Positions 8,152 to 15,677 of a stretch of 36,496 bases of DNA are shown here, piece by piece. Source of the DNA: an uncultured Erysipelotrichaceae bacterium (GTDB lineage Bacteria > Bacillota_I > Bacilli_A > Erysipelotrichales > Erysipelotrichaceae); NCBI GenBank assembly GCA_934675465.1, contig CAKUQM010000017.1, positions 1 through 36,496 on the forward strand, written 5' to 3'. The notes under the pieces are model-generated. The model saw only the letters and a program-made list of their open reading frames with translations, was not told the DNA's origin and made no database searches. The first letter of the stretch is position 1; each line of letters begins with the position of its first letter. Both the position numbers and the translations under genes were made by a program.

Positions 8152-8179
8152 ATTCTATCACATTAATCAATCAAACCAA
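8152..8179 (-). promoter_or_regulatory. weak candidate antisense promoter
   Basis: On the minus strand, TTGGTT (8174-8179) and TAGAAT (8152-8157) are 16 nt apart, just past the terminator of the minus-strand operon. A transcript starting near 8145 and ending at 8087 would be about 60 nt, antisense to the 3' end of the small-peptide mRNA. Speculative. Confidence 0.25.
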
Positions 8180-8200
8180 AAAGACACCATTATAGTGTCT
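8176..8200 (-). terminator. terminator of the guaD operon
   Basis: On the minus strand, AGACAC-7-GTGTCT followed by TTTTT. The stem begins inside the last codons of the gene ending at 8190. Confidence 0.75.
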
Positions 8201-8591
8201 CTCTAGATACGATATCATCAATAATCTCAATAGCCTCCTTAATCATGCCATCACAATGAAGCTTCTTAACACCACCATTTTCCTTATTAATCCTTAATAA
8301 ATCAACACAATTAATAAGACCACCATGATTATCCATAATGCGCTTTCGAAATTCATTTAATAACAAAACATTATTAACACCCTTTAGTCCCAAAACCATA
8401 AGGCCACCTGTCACAACACCACAAGTACCTCCATTTTTCATACCAGAACCAAAGTTAAAGCCTAAATTGAAAGCTGTATCTTGATCTAAACCTAGTTCAT
8501 CTGCATAAGCACACAATATTGATTGTGCACAATTATAATGAACATCAGGATTATCTCTTAGCTCCATCGCTTTTTCTATATGTTTATTCAT
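8190..8591 (-). CDS. C-GCAxxG-C-C family protein
   Basis: A 133-residue soluble protein of the 'C_GCAxxG_C_C' family, whose members carry spaced conserved cysteines likely to bind a metal or redox cofactor. Visible positions are NCAQS near residue 20, FGSGMKNGGTCGVVTGGLMVLGL at about 48-70 (the central motif, here with CGVVTGG in place of CGAvsGa), and later Cys in INCVDLL and LHCDG. The biochemical role is not known. It is the last gene of the guaD operon, 2 nt after the upstream membrane protein gene, and its 3' end carries the operon terminator. Confidence 0.82.
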   Translation of the reverse strand: MNKHIEKAMELRDNPDVHYNCAQSILCAYADELGLDQDTAFNLGFNFGSGMKNGGTCGVVTGGLMVLGLKGVNNVLLLNEFRKRIMDNHGGLINCVDLLRINKENGGVKKLHCDGMIKEAIEIIDDIVSRETL

Positions 8592-8593
8592 AA

Positions 8594-9091
8594 CTACCTC
8601 ACAAACACTGCCACTAATAAGGCTACCACAATATATACAGGAATATTCATCAAAAAGCCATTAATATGCTTCTTACGATCTTGATAATATTCTTTTTTTG
8701 GAAGAATCGAAAATCTAATTCTTTTAGTATTAGGCCACCACAACAAACGAATAACCAACAAATCAAATAAATTAACAAGCTCTCCTGCGATTAAAAAGAA
8801 GAAAAAGGCATCCATATAGCTTGTAAAAGCTAATTGTTTCTTAAAGATAACCCCAAAGAAACCAAACAATATCAAATTAATAATCAAATTCGAAATCAAT
8901 AAAGTTAAAACACTTTTATCATCAGGCGCAATCTTCTTTAAATCATTATCTTTTCTAATAGCCTTTTGAACCTCAGCAGAATAATGTTTAAAATTAATCA
9001 TATTCTTCGCATCGCTGCCGCTATTCTTATAAGCCAAATAGAACATCAACAGACAAAAGAAGACAACAAATAAAATTCTATATTCCATCAA
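8594..9091 (-). CDS. unrecognised four-helix membrane protein
   Basis: I do not recognise this 165-residue product. It has four hydrophobic segments: about residues 4-21, 61-83 (LLISNLIINLILFGFFGVIF), 93-117 (AFFFFLIAGELVNLFDLLV, then RLLWW) and 144-163. A basic loop after the third (NTKRIRFSILPKKEYYQDRKKH) should face the cytoplasm. The stretch between helices 1 and 2 is polar. The gene overlaps the guaD stop by 4 nt (9088-9091), so it is translationally coupled to a guanine deaminase. A link to purine uptake would be a guess; it is small for a transporter. Confidence 0.7.
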   Translation of the reverse strand: MMEYRILFVVFFCLLMFYLAYKNSGSDAKNMINFKHYSAEVQKAIRKDNDLKKIAPDDKSVLTLLISNLIINLILFGFFGVIFKKQLAFTSYMDAFFFFLIAGELVNLFDLLVIRLLWWPNTKRIRFSILPKKEYYQDRKKHINGFLMNIPVYIVVALLVAVFVR

Positions 9092-10365
9092 AATAACATC
9101 TTACCTTTCACAAACTTATGTTTAATACCACCTTGTAAATCAAGTGATAAATAAACAGCTCTCTCAAGTCTTTCTTCAATTGATAAGTCCAATGTAGTCT
9201 TTAAAGCAGAATCATCTAACACTAACGCATCAAATTCATAATTATCTTTAAAAGTACCAACACTACCAAAGAACTTACCACCACCCATAGTAGCTAAATA
9301 AAATGCTTCTTTAAAAGATAAAGCCTTTGCGTTTTGATCAATTAATCTCCAATATAACTTAGAAACTTCAATTGCCTTAGTCAAAGTTTGAAACATCGAC
9401 TCACTTGTACCTCCGGCTACATCACTACCCAAGCCTAGATTTAAATCTAAATCTAAATATTTTCTCATAGGTGCAATACCACTAGAAACATTCATATTAC
9501 TAGAAGGACAATGAACCGCAAAGATGCCCCTATCCTTCATCATCTTTAATTCCTCATCACAAGAATAGATACAATGAGCCATAATTACCGGATAAGTTCC
9601 ATTTTCATTTTCACCAAACAACTTATACTCATCATAAGCATCACCATAAAAACGACTATTAGGACACAATTTCTTAACAAGCTCAATCTCACCTAAATTC
9701 TCTGAAATATGTGATTGTAAAGGAAGCTTATAATCCCTTACCAATTCACCTAACTTATACATTAAATCATCAGTGCAACTTGGAATAAAACGAGGTGTAA
9801 TAATGGGATAAGTATTCTTAAATCTATTATTTACATCATTCAACCATCTAACAGTATCTTCATATGAATTAGTCTCTACCAAAGGTACAGGTGCATCCCT
9901 ATCCATATTAACCTTGCCTACATAAGAAACAAGACCGCTTTCTTCCAACAATTCCATAAGTAAAGTAGTAGCTTTCACATGTCTTGACGCAAATATTGAA
10001 AGTCTAGTCGTAGCACTCTTTAAAATATTATCAACAAATATTTCATATGCCTTCTTACTATAATCTAAATCAGAATATTTAGCTTCTTCCACAAAAGCCT
10101 CATACTTTAACCAATCTAACAATTCATAGTCCATACCCAAACCTCTATAAGCATATTGAGGTGCATGAATATGTAAATCAATCATGCCGGGAATAATTAG
10201 CTTATTTGAATAATCCAACAATTCATAAGTATCAAATTTAGAAGGTAGCTTTTCAAATGCTCCCTTACAATATCCATCTTCACAAACTAAATAGCCATCC
10301 AAGGTATTCAACTTATCTTTATCTTCGCTATAGGCGATACAACCTTTTAATACATAATTTCTCAT
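9088..10365 (-). CDS. guaD: guanine deaminase
   Basis: This 425-residue amidohydrolase converts guanine to xanthine and ammonia. The metal site is readable: HIH (residues 65 and 67) in GMIDLHIHAPQYAYRGLGMD, which is the guanine-deaminase spelling, then LQSHISEN near 219, MAHCIYS near 261 and GLGSDVAGG near 312, whose Asp is the catalytic base. Length is typical. The gene follows the terminator of the EF-G-like gene and heads a three-gene unit with a membrane protein and a C-GCAxxG protein. A -10 with a TG extension ends 6 nt before the ATG and no Shine-Dalgarno is visible, so the mRNA may be leaderless. Confidence 0.93.
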   Translation of the reverse strand: MRNYVLKGCIAYSEDKDKLNTLDGYLVCEDGYCKGAFEKLPSKFDTYELLDYSNKLIIPGMIDLHIHAPQYAYRGLGMDYELLDWLKYEAFVEEAKYSDLDYSKKAYEIFVDNILKSATTRLSIFASRHVKATTLLMELLEESGLVSYVGKVNMDRDAPVPLVETNSYEDTVRWLNDVNNRFKNTYPIITPRFIPSCTDDLMYKLGELVRDYKLPLQSHISENLGEIELVKKLCPNSRFYGDAYDEYKLFGENENGTYPVIMAHCIYSCDEELKMMKDRGIFAVHCPSSNMNVSSGIAPMRKYLDLDLNLGLGSDVAGGTSESMFQTLTKAIEVSKLYWRLIDQNAKALSFKEAFYLATMGGGKFFGSVGTFKDNYEFDALVLDDSALKTTLDLSIEERLERAVYLSLDLQGGIKHKFVKGKMLF

Positions 10366-10371
10366 AACACA

Positions 10372-10380
10372 ATTATGACA
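10372..10380 (-). promoter_or_regulatory. extended -10 promoter of guaD
   Basis: On the minus strand, TGTCATAAT: a TGn extension plus CATAAT (10372-10377). The -10 ends 6 nt before the ATG at 10363-10365, so the start point would fall at or beside the start codon. No good -35 is present, which fits an extended -10. Confidence 0.55.
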
Positions 10381-10412
10381 TAAAAAGTGGCCTATATATA
10401 CATATAGACCAC
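10381..10412 (-). terminator. terminator of the ankyrin/EF-G-like operon
   Basis: On the minus strand, an 11-bp stem (GTGGTCTATAT/ATATAGGCCAC, one G-T pair) with a 4-nt loop, followed by TTTTTAT. It separates this operon from guaD. Confidence 0.9.
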
Positions 10413-10439
10413 CTTATACCAAACAGCGAAAGCACTTAA

Positions 10440-12446
10440 CTAATCAATATCGTCATCCTTTAAGTCTTTAGCTGCAGCAGCGATAACCTTCTCAGCAACA
10501 CTATTAGGAGCAGGCTCATAACGATCAAAGTCAATTACATAAGTACCTCTACCCTTAGTCATAGAACGAAGCTCAGTCGCATACTTAAGCATCTCAGCCA
10601 TAGGAACATCAGCATCAATAGTTGTATAACCATCATCAGTATGACCTGTATCCATAATCATGCCTCTACGCTTATTGAAATCGCCAATTAGATCACCAAC
10701 ATACTTCTCAGGAGTAACCACATGAACCTTACCAATTGGCTCAAGAATCATTGGATTAGCCTTAGGAATACCATTCTTAAATGCTAACTTAGCAGCAGCT
10801 TCAAATGAATTAGGCTTAGAATCAACCGGATGGTAAGAACCATCATACAATGTAGCCTTAACATTAACTACCTTACAACCAGCTAAAGGGCCCTTTGCCA
10901 TACAAGCTCTTAAACCAGCTTCAACACTTGGGAAGAAATTCTTAGGAACAGCGCCACCGAATACTTCTTCAGCAAATACTAGATCTTCTTCATCTGGATT
11001 GTATTCAAAACGAACCCAAACATCACCAAATTGACCAGCACCACCATTTTGTTTCTTATATTTACCTTGAACCTCAGACTTACCTCTGATTGTTTCACGA
11101 TATTGAACCTTAGGCTCCTTCAAGTTAATCTCAACCTTATAACGATTCTTTAGCTTATTAACAACAACATCCAACTGTTGATCACCAACACAATACAATA
11201 CTTGTTCACCAGTCTCTGCGTTTCTTACAAGATTAATTGACTTATCCTCAATTAAAATCTTCTTTAGCGCATCAGACATCTTATCTTCATCATCCTTAGT
11301 CTTAGGAGAAATAGCCATACCCAACATTGGACGAGGATATTCGATTGGTGGATACTTAACTACAAGGTCCTTAGTACATAAAGTATCGCAAGTTTCTGTT
11401 TGAGATAACTTAGTAAGTGCAACAATATCACCACAGTACGCTTTATCAACAGTTTGTTGTTTCTTACCACACATTACATATAAAGCACCTGCTTTTTCAT
11501 TTACATCTTTATTCGCATTATATAAAGGAGTAGATAATGACAAAGAACCAGACATAATCTTCAAATAAGAAATCTTACCAACAAATGGGTCAACCACAGT
11601 CTTAAATACTCTGCCAGTAAATGGAGCGTCGTCCTTAGTTTCAACAGTCTTACCATCAACCTCGATAGTACCCTTTTCACAATGAACTGGTGCAAAGTTA
11701 CAAATAAAACTTAATACTTCACCAACACCATAACCAGAAATAGCGCAACTACCCAAGATTGGCTTAATTTCATTATTTCTTAAAGCTTGTTTCAAACCAA
11801 ACTTCTTCTCTTCCTTAGTGAAAGTCTCACCCGCAAAGAACTTCTCCATCATCTCATCATTGGCAGAAGCTACAACTTCCATGATTTCGTTATAATATGG
11901 ATCATTTTCTTCATAGATAGTGTTTCTAACACCAATCATCTTATTGCCATCCATCTCAGGAATCAAGAAAGGAACAGCACCTCTACCATAGACATCAGTT
12001 AAACTCTTAGCGATTTCTTCAAACTTAATACCTTCATCAGCATTATTAATTAAGAAACAAATTGGAATACCAAGCTTGATAGCTAAGTTAGCAGCTTTTT
12101 CAGTACCAGATTGTTGTCCTTCTTTACCAGAAACAAAAATCAAAGCTAAGTCAGCAACACTAGCACCAGATACCATATCACCTTCATAATCTAAATATCC
12201 TGGTGTATCAATAAAGTTAATCTTTCTACCCTTCCATTGAATAGGAGCGATAGATGAATAAACTGACAAACCTCTTTTAGCTTCTTCAGGATCATAGTCC
12301 ATTGCCAAAGAACCATCAGAACTATTACCCATTCTATCAATTTCATTAGTTAACAATAAAGCACTTTCAATGAAAGTAGACTTGCCACTACCAGCGTGAC
12401 CTAATAATACGACATTACGAATGTCTTTTCCTTCATATTCAATCAT
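10440..12446 (-). CDS. EF-G-like translational GTPase (second, non-canonical EF-G)
   Basis: A 668-residue EF-G paralogue of the group found away from the rpsL-rpsG cluster. All five EF-G domains are present. G1 is GHAGSGKST (residues 16-24) and G3 is DTPGY (about 77-81). G4 reads N-N-A-D instead of N-K-x-D, and the switch I region (RGLSVYSSIAP) also departs from canonical EF-G. Domain IV holds FGGAVPKNFFPSVEAG and the C-terminus GRGTYVIDFDRYEPAP. It may act on ribosomes in a specialised or rescue role, or have lost ribosome-stimulated hydrolysis, as reported for some EF-G2 proteins. The start lies 1 nt from the ankyrin gene stop, so the two are coupled and share an attenuator. Confidence 0.88.
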   Translation of the reverse strand: MIEYEGKDIRNVVLLGHAGSGKSTFIESALLLTNEIDRMGNSSDGSLAMDYDPEEAKRGLSVYSSIAPIQWKGRKINFIDTPGYLDYEGDMVSGASVADLALIFVSGKEGQQSGTEKAANLAIKLGIPICFLINNADEGIKFEEIAKSLTDVYGRGAVPFLIPEMDGNKMIGVRNTIYEENDPYYNEIMEVVASANDEMMEKFFAGETFTKEEKKFGLKQALRNNEIKPILGSCAISGYGVGEVLSFICNFAPVHCEKGTIEVDGKTVETKDDAPFTGRVFKTVVDPFVGKISYLKIMSGSLSLSTPLYNANKDVNEKAGALYVMCGKKQQTVDKAYCGDIVALTKLSQTETCDTLCTKDLVVKYPPIEYPRPMLGMAISPKTKDDEDKMSDALKKILIEDKSINLVRNAETGEQVLYCVGDQQLDVVVNKLKNRYKVEINLKEPKVQYRETIRGKSEVQGKYKKQNGGAGQFGDVWVRFEYNPDEEDLVFAEEVFGGAVPKNFFPSVEAGLRACMAKGPLAGCKVVNVKATLYDGSYHPVDSKPNSFEAAAKLAFKNGIPKANPMILEPIGKVHVVTPEKYVGDLIGDFNKRRGMIMDTGHTDDGYTTIDADVPMAEMLKYATELRSMTKGRGTYVIDFDRYEPAPNSVAEKVIAAAAKDLKDDDID

Positions 12447-12447
12447 A

Positions 12448-13116
12448 CTAGATCACACTCTCCAATTCTTGAGGTACACCGTTTCTGAAATAATCTCTAC
12501 AAGTCTTACCATTAATATCCTTAGCTTCTTTATCAGCACCCTTATTAACTAAATAAACAACTTCATCAACATTGCCTTGGTAGCAAGCTCTCATAAGTGC
12601 GTTACAACCCTTATTATCTTGAGCATTCACATTAGCACCCTTATTTAGTAATAAATGAACAGTATCTACCTTACCAGCATTAATTGCGTCGATTAAAGCG
12701 GTTCTACCCTCTTCATCCTTAACCTCTAAATCAGCACCATTATCAATCAAATATTCAACAACATCAGTTCTACCTTCATAACTAGCTCTGATTAATGCAC
12801 TTCTTTGTTTATTATCTCTAGCGTTAACATTAGCCCCAGCCTCAACTAGCATCTTAACGATAGCTAAATGGCCCTTCTTAGCAGCACCCATTAAAGCAGT
12901 CTTGTTTTCAACATCTCTACTTCTTACATCAGCACCCTTTTCAAGTAAGTAAGCAACCACATTATCATAACCTCTCTTACTTGCTCTAGCTAGTGCAGAT
13001 CTACCTTCAGTGTTAGTAGTCTCAACGTCAGCACCCTCTTCTACCAACTTCTTGACTAAGTCTAGGTTTCCTTCCTTTACTGCAGCGTAGAAATTCTTGT
13101 TTAATTCTTGTGTCAT
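12448..13116 (-). CDS. ankyrin-repeat protein
   Basis: A 222-residue soluble protein built almost wholly of about six 33-residue ankyrin repeats. Each shows the G-x-(S/T)-A-L-x-x-A hairpin turn and the V-x-x-L(L/V)-x-x-GA(D/N) helix end; units start near residues 5, 37, 70, 103, 136 and 169. The last is capped by DINGKTCRDYFRNG. No signal peptide or second domain is present, so it is a binding module. The tight coupling to the EF-G-like gene (1 nt apart) suggests the two proteins work together, perhaps with the ankyrin protein as an adaptor or inhibitor. That is inference. A strong AGGAGG-like site precedes the ATG, directly after the leader terminator. Confidence 0.9.
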   Translation of the reverse strand: MTQELNKNFYAAVKEGNLDLVKKLVEEGADVETTNTEGRSALARASKRGYDNVVAYLLEKGADVRSRDVENKTALMGAAKKGHLAIVKMLVEAGANVNARDNKQRSALIRASYEGRTDVVEYLIDNGADLEVKDEEGRTALIDAINAGKVDTVHLLLNKGANVNAQDNKGCNALMRACYQGNVDEVVYLVNKGADKEAKDINGKTCRDYFRNGVPQELESVI

Positions 13117-13136
13117 TGTTTTATCCTCCTTTTGAT

Positions 13137-13166
13137 AAAAAAAGTGAACGCAAGCGCACGTTCACT
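13137..13166 (-). terminator. attenuator hairpin ahead of the ankyrin/EF-G-like operon
   Basis: On the minus strand, AGTGAACG (13159-13166) pairs perfectly with CGTTCACT (13143-13150) around an 8-nt loop, then seven T (13137-13143). It lies between the leader peptide and the ankyrin gene's ribosome-binding site. Transcription must pass it to express the operon. Two bases of the leader stop codon are the first two bases of the stem. Confidence 0.85.
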
Positions 13167-13254
13167 ATAAAGAATTAATTTTACACAATACAACACCTGG
13201 GGCACTTACCCCAACTACTTTATTTAGTCCTTTTATTGCATTGTATACTTTCAT
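13165..13254 (-). CDS. 29-residue leader peptide of the ankyrin/EF-G-like operon
   Basis: Starting at the ATG 13252-13254, a 29-codon frame runs MKVYNAIKGLNKVVGVSAPG, then VVLCKINSL, and stops at TAG 13165-13167. A consensus promoter lies directly upstream and an AAGG Shine-Dalgarno sits about 9 nt before the ATG, near the predicted 5' end. The stop codon overlaps the 5' arm of a strong terminator. A ribosome stalled on the last codons would cover that arm and allow read-through; a ribosome that releases would let it fold. This is the layout of attenuators upstream of ribosome-protection and antibiotic-resistance genes. The frame is not amino-acid-rich in one residue, so stalling by drug or peptide is likelier than by a tRNA shortage. 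Confidence 0.72.
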   Translation of the reverse strand: MKVYNAIKGLNKVVGVSAPGVVLCKINSL

Positions 13255-13273
13255 AATCTTTTACCTTGACTTC

Positions 13274-13302
13274 ATTATAAGAAGTAAAAATCATAACTAC
13301 AA
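13274..13302 (-). promoter_or_regulatory. promoter of the ankyrin/EF-G-like operon
   Basis: On the minus strand, TTGTAG (13297-13302), 17 nt, then TATAAT (13274-13279). The predicted start near 13267 places the leader-peptide Shine-Dalgarno almost at the 5' end of the RNA. Confidence 0.8.
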
Positions 13303-13357
13303 GGATATTTCTTAAAATACTTTTCAAAAAATGTAACCGTTTTCATTTTTCACAAAA

Positions 13358-13389
13358 CAATTTAAAAATCTCTAGACAAACTAGAGATT
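13358..13389 (-). terminator. terminator of the DUF5684-like gene
   Basis: On the minus strand, a 9-bp perfect stem (AATCTCTAG/CTAGAGATT) with a 5-nt loop followed by TTTAAA, just after the stop codon at 13396. Confidence 0.85.
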
Positions 13390-13395
13390 ATATGA

Positions 13396-13854
13396 TTATA
13401 TTTGTGGGCCTAAATACTCACTATCACCCAAACCAAGAATCATAATAAAGATTGGTTGGAAGAACAATAGACCTAAACCAAAGGCTGTTGACTTACCATA
13501 TGCCTTTGCAAGTTTATTAGTAAATACAAGTTCAATACCAAACACGATAATTCCACATAATATCGCAAAGAAACCTTTCTTGCCTGTTTCATCATTTGGC
13601 TTATTAAAGAAATTCAAAATGAAATAAGCCCAGAAAGCATATTGGTCCCATGCCATCTTAAACAATTGATACTCATTGAACAAAGGAATAAAAGCCCACC
13701 ACCCTGGCTTATTAGCCTTAGTAAACATCATATATGAACCAATCGCATATAAAACATAATATAGAAGGCCCATCACAAGAACAGTCGCCGTACTTACAAC
13801 CAAACCTAAGGCACCAAGTAATGCATACATAACCAAAATATAGATAAATAACAT
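13396..13854 (-). CDS. DUF5684-like small membrane protein
   Basis: A 152-residue protein with about four hydrophobic segments. The signature is MMFTKANKPGWWAFIPLFNEYQLFKMAW at about 42-69: the 'AGKPGWaafIPiyN.y' block of DUF5684-type proteins, which are often near signal peptidases or secretion genes but have no proved role. AGGAGG lies about 9 nt before the ATG. TATAAT sits just upstream with a weak TTTATC 17 nt before it, inside the 3' end of the metallopeptidase gene, so it probably has its own promoter. Confidence 0.72.
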   Translation of the reverse strand: MLFIYILVMYALLGALGLVVSTATVLVMGLLYYVLYAIGSYMMFTKANKPGWWAFIPLFNEYQLFKMAWDQYAFWAYFILNFFNKPNDETGKKGFFAILCGIIVFGIELVFTNKLAKAYGKSTAFGLGLLFFQPIFIMILGLGDSEYLGPQI

Positions 13855-13883
13855 AATAAGTTACCTCCTAAACCTATTATATA

Positions 13884-14543
13884 CTAATAGATTTCCTTGA
13901 TAAAAGTATTATACTCAGGCATATGGTAACTCAAAATCTCATGAAATCTCTTGGAATGATTAGGAATAATAAAATGTAAGATTTCATGCCAAAGTACCGC
14001 TTCCAAATACTTCTCATCAAAATGTATAAGCTTCTCATTAATCGTAATCAAATTATTCTTAGGATAATTAATACCCCAAGCTGACTTCAAAATTCTAAAT
14101 TTATAATCAGGATTTAAACGATAACCATAATCATTAATTATCGATAAATATTTAGTTTCCTTTTCTTTAACCAAAGACAATAACTTCTTAGAACCCTCTT
14201 TATAAAAAGTCTTTAATACTTCTTCCATATCCGTCTTAGGAGAATAAATAGTTAACTCATCACCATTAACACTAACCCTACTTTTACCCTGTACAATATT
14301 TAAATGATACTTCTTACCAAGATAATAGATATGATCATCAACTACAAGTTTCGAGTCCGACTTCTTATCAACAACCTTAAGAATCCATTCTTCCTTATTC
14401 TTAATAAATCTTAGTACATCATCATTAGACACCCACTTAGGACAAGTTACCTCCAAGGTTTCATTTCTTAACCTAAGATAAATATTTTTCATATTCTTAC
14501 GAGTTACTTTTAACTCAAAATATCTTTCACCAACTTTAACCAT
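13884..14543 (-). CDS. YgjP/SprT-like M48-type metallopeptidase
   Basis: From the chosen start the product has 219 residues. The N-terminal half carries the YgjP-like fold (KNIYLRLRNETLEVTCPKWVSNDDVLRFIKNKEEWI) and the C-terminal half the zinc site: W-H-E-I-L-H (HExxH) followed after about ten residues by NHSKRFHEIL, whose His is the third ligand. Small zinc proteases of this type (DUF45) have no well-defined substrate. The frame is open up to 14597, but the family begins near MVKVGERYFELKV, so the ATG at 14541-14543 is chosen. No Shine-Dalgarno precedes it. TATTAT ends 6 nt before it, suggesting a leaderless mRNA. It is divergent from the dehydrogenase gene. Confidence 0.85.
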   Translation of the reverse strand: MVKVGERYFELKVTRKNMKNIYLRLRNETLEVTCPKWVSNDDVLRFIKNKEEWILKVVDKKSDSKLVVDDHIYYLGKKYHLNIVQGKSRVSVNGDELTIYSPKTDMEEVLKTFYKEGSKKLLSLVKEKETKYLSIINDYGYRLNPDYKFRILKSAWGINYPKNNLITINEKLIHFDEKYLEAVLWHEILHFIIPNHSKRFHEILSYHMPEYNTFIKEIY

Positions 14544-14560
14544 ATATCTATAATAGTATA
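14526..14560. promoter_or_regulatory. overlapping divergent promoters
   Basis: Plus strand: TTCACC (14526-14531), 17 nt, TATAAT (14549-14554), reading to the dehydrogenase gene. Minus strand: TATTAT (14550-14555), or TATACT (14555-14560), reading to the metallopeptidase. The two -10 boxes share the same bases, so the promoters should exclude each other. Confidence 0.6.
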
Positions 14561-14572
14561 AGAGGTGCGAAT

Positions 14573-15499
14573 ATGAACATAAGTCTTTTAGAACCAATCG
14601 GAATAAGTGAACAAGAAATTAATAAGCTAAGTAAACCCCTTATCGATATGGGACACAACTTCACTTACTATAACTCAAAAACAACAGATATAAACGAACT
14701 AATCAAAAGAAGTAAGAATCAAGATATTGTAATGATTGCCAACAATCCTTATCCTAAAGAAGTTATCCTACAAGCTAAAAAACTAAAACTAATTGCGGTG
14801 GCTTTTGCAGGTATCGATCATGTAGATTTAAAGGCTTGTAAAGAAAGAAACATTGAAGTTTTAAACTGTCCTAATTATTCCAATGTTGCGGTTAGTGAAC
14901 TAGTAATCGGTTTAACACTAAATCTATTAAGAAAGATAAATGAAGCTGACTTGGCAACTAGAAATTGCCAAACAAACGCTACTTTAATTGGCGAAGAACT
15001 AGAAAACAAGACAGTAGGCATTATAGGTTTAGGTAAGATTGGAAATAAAACAGCTAATCTTTTTAACGCCTTTGGCTGTAAAGTTTTAGGCTACCAAAGA
15101 AGCACTATTAATAATCATAATGTTACTCAAGTAACAATAGATGAACTATTAGCACAAAGTGATATCATCTCTTTACATATCCCAAGTAATGAAGAAACAT
15201 ATCATTTCATCGATGAAGATAAGCTTAACATGATGAAGAAAGATGCTATCTTAATCAATTGTGCAAGAGGCCCTGTAGTCGATAATATAGCCTTAGCTAA
15301 GGCACTAAACGAAGAAAGAATAAAAGGTGCAGGTATTGATGTATTCGACTATGAACCACCTTTAAATGCTGATTATCCATTATTAAATGCCAAGAACGCA
15401 ATTCTTACTCCTCATGTAGCCTACTACACTAAGGAAGCTATGATTAAAAGAGCCAATATTGAATTTAATAATGTGATCAATTATCTAAAGAAACAATAA
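14573..15499 (+). CDS. D-2-hydroxyacid dehydrogenase
   Basis: An NAD(P)-dependent oxidoreductase of 308 residues that should interconvert a 2-keto acid and a D-2-hydroxy acid. The Rossmann motif is VGIIGLGKIGNKTANLF (about 142-158). Catalytic residues follow in the family order: Arg in INCARGPVVD, Glu in DVFDYEPPL and His in LTPHVAYYT. The length suits the glyoxylate/hydroxypyruvate reductase and phosphoglycerate dehydrogenase-like group without an ACT domain. The substrate cannot be read from the sequence. It is a lone gene with its own promoter, an AGAGGTG ribosome-binding site and a hairpin terminator. Confidence 0.9.
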   Translation: MNISLLEPIGISEQEINKLSKPLIDMGHNFTYYNSKTTDINELIKRSKNQDIVMIANNPYPKEVILQAKKLKLIAVAFAGIDHVDLKACKERNIEVLNCPNYSNVAVSELVIGLTLNLLRKINEADLATRNCQTNATLIGEELENKTVGIIGLGKIGNKTANLFNAFGCKVLGYQRSTINNHNVTQVTIDELLAQSDIISLHIPSNEETYHFIDEDKLNMMKKDAILINCARGPVVDNIALAKALNEERIKGAGIDVFDYEPPLNADYPLLNAKNAILTPHVAYYTKEAMIKRANIEFNNVINYLKKQ

Positions 15500-15507
15500 A
15501 AACAAAA

Positions 15508-15540
15508 GAGAGTCCCATCAATTTGGAACTCTCTATATTT
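15508..15540. terminator. shared terminator of the dehydrogenase gene and tRNA-His
   Basis: On the minus strand, AGAGAGTTCC-8-GGGACTCTCT (10 bp, one G-T) then TTTTGTTTTT, ending tRNA-His transcription. On the plus strand the same hairpin (one mismatch) precedes TATATTTTT and ends the dehydrogenase gene. One arm and the loop repeat part of the tRNA (see findings). Confidence 0.85.
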
Positions 15541-15549
15541 TTAATCATA

Positions 15550-15627
15550 TGGGGCGATTGATGGGACTCGAACCCACGAATGCCAGAGCCACAATCTGGT
15601 GTGTTAACCAACTTCACCACAACCGCC
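15550..15627 (-). tRNA. tRNA-His (GTG)
   Basis: On the minus strand the acceptor is GCGGTTG/CAATCGC, preceded by the extra G(-1) typical of tRNA-His (15627), which faces C73. CCA is encoded (15550-15552). The anticodon loop TTGTGGC carries GTG between CCAGA and TCTGG, and the T arm has GGTTCGAGTCC. It has its own promoter and terminator. Confidence 0.97.
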
Positions 15628-15639
15628 ACATGCTCATTT

Positions 15640-15668
15640 ATAATACACTTTTACGATACAAATGTAAA
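15640..15668 (-). promoter_or_regulatory. promoter of tRNA-His
   Basis: On the minus strand, TTTACA (15663-15668), 17 nt, TATTAT (15640-15645), about 12 nt before the tRNA 5' end. Confidence 0.75.
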
Positions 15669-15677
15669 TAGGAAAAT

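Noticed and set aside
13168..13254. Structured metabolite riboswitch in the ankyrin/EF-G-like leader (long stem around GGGG/CCCC)
   Set aside because: A 12-bp imperfect stem and a GGGG/CCCC hairpin can be drawn, but no known aptamer consensus fits and the stretch is an uninterrupted reading frame ending at the terminator.
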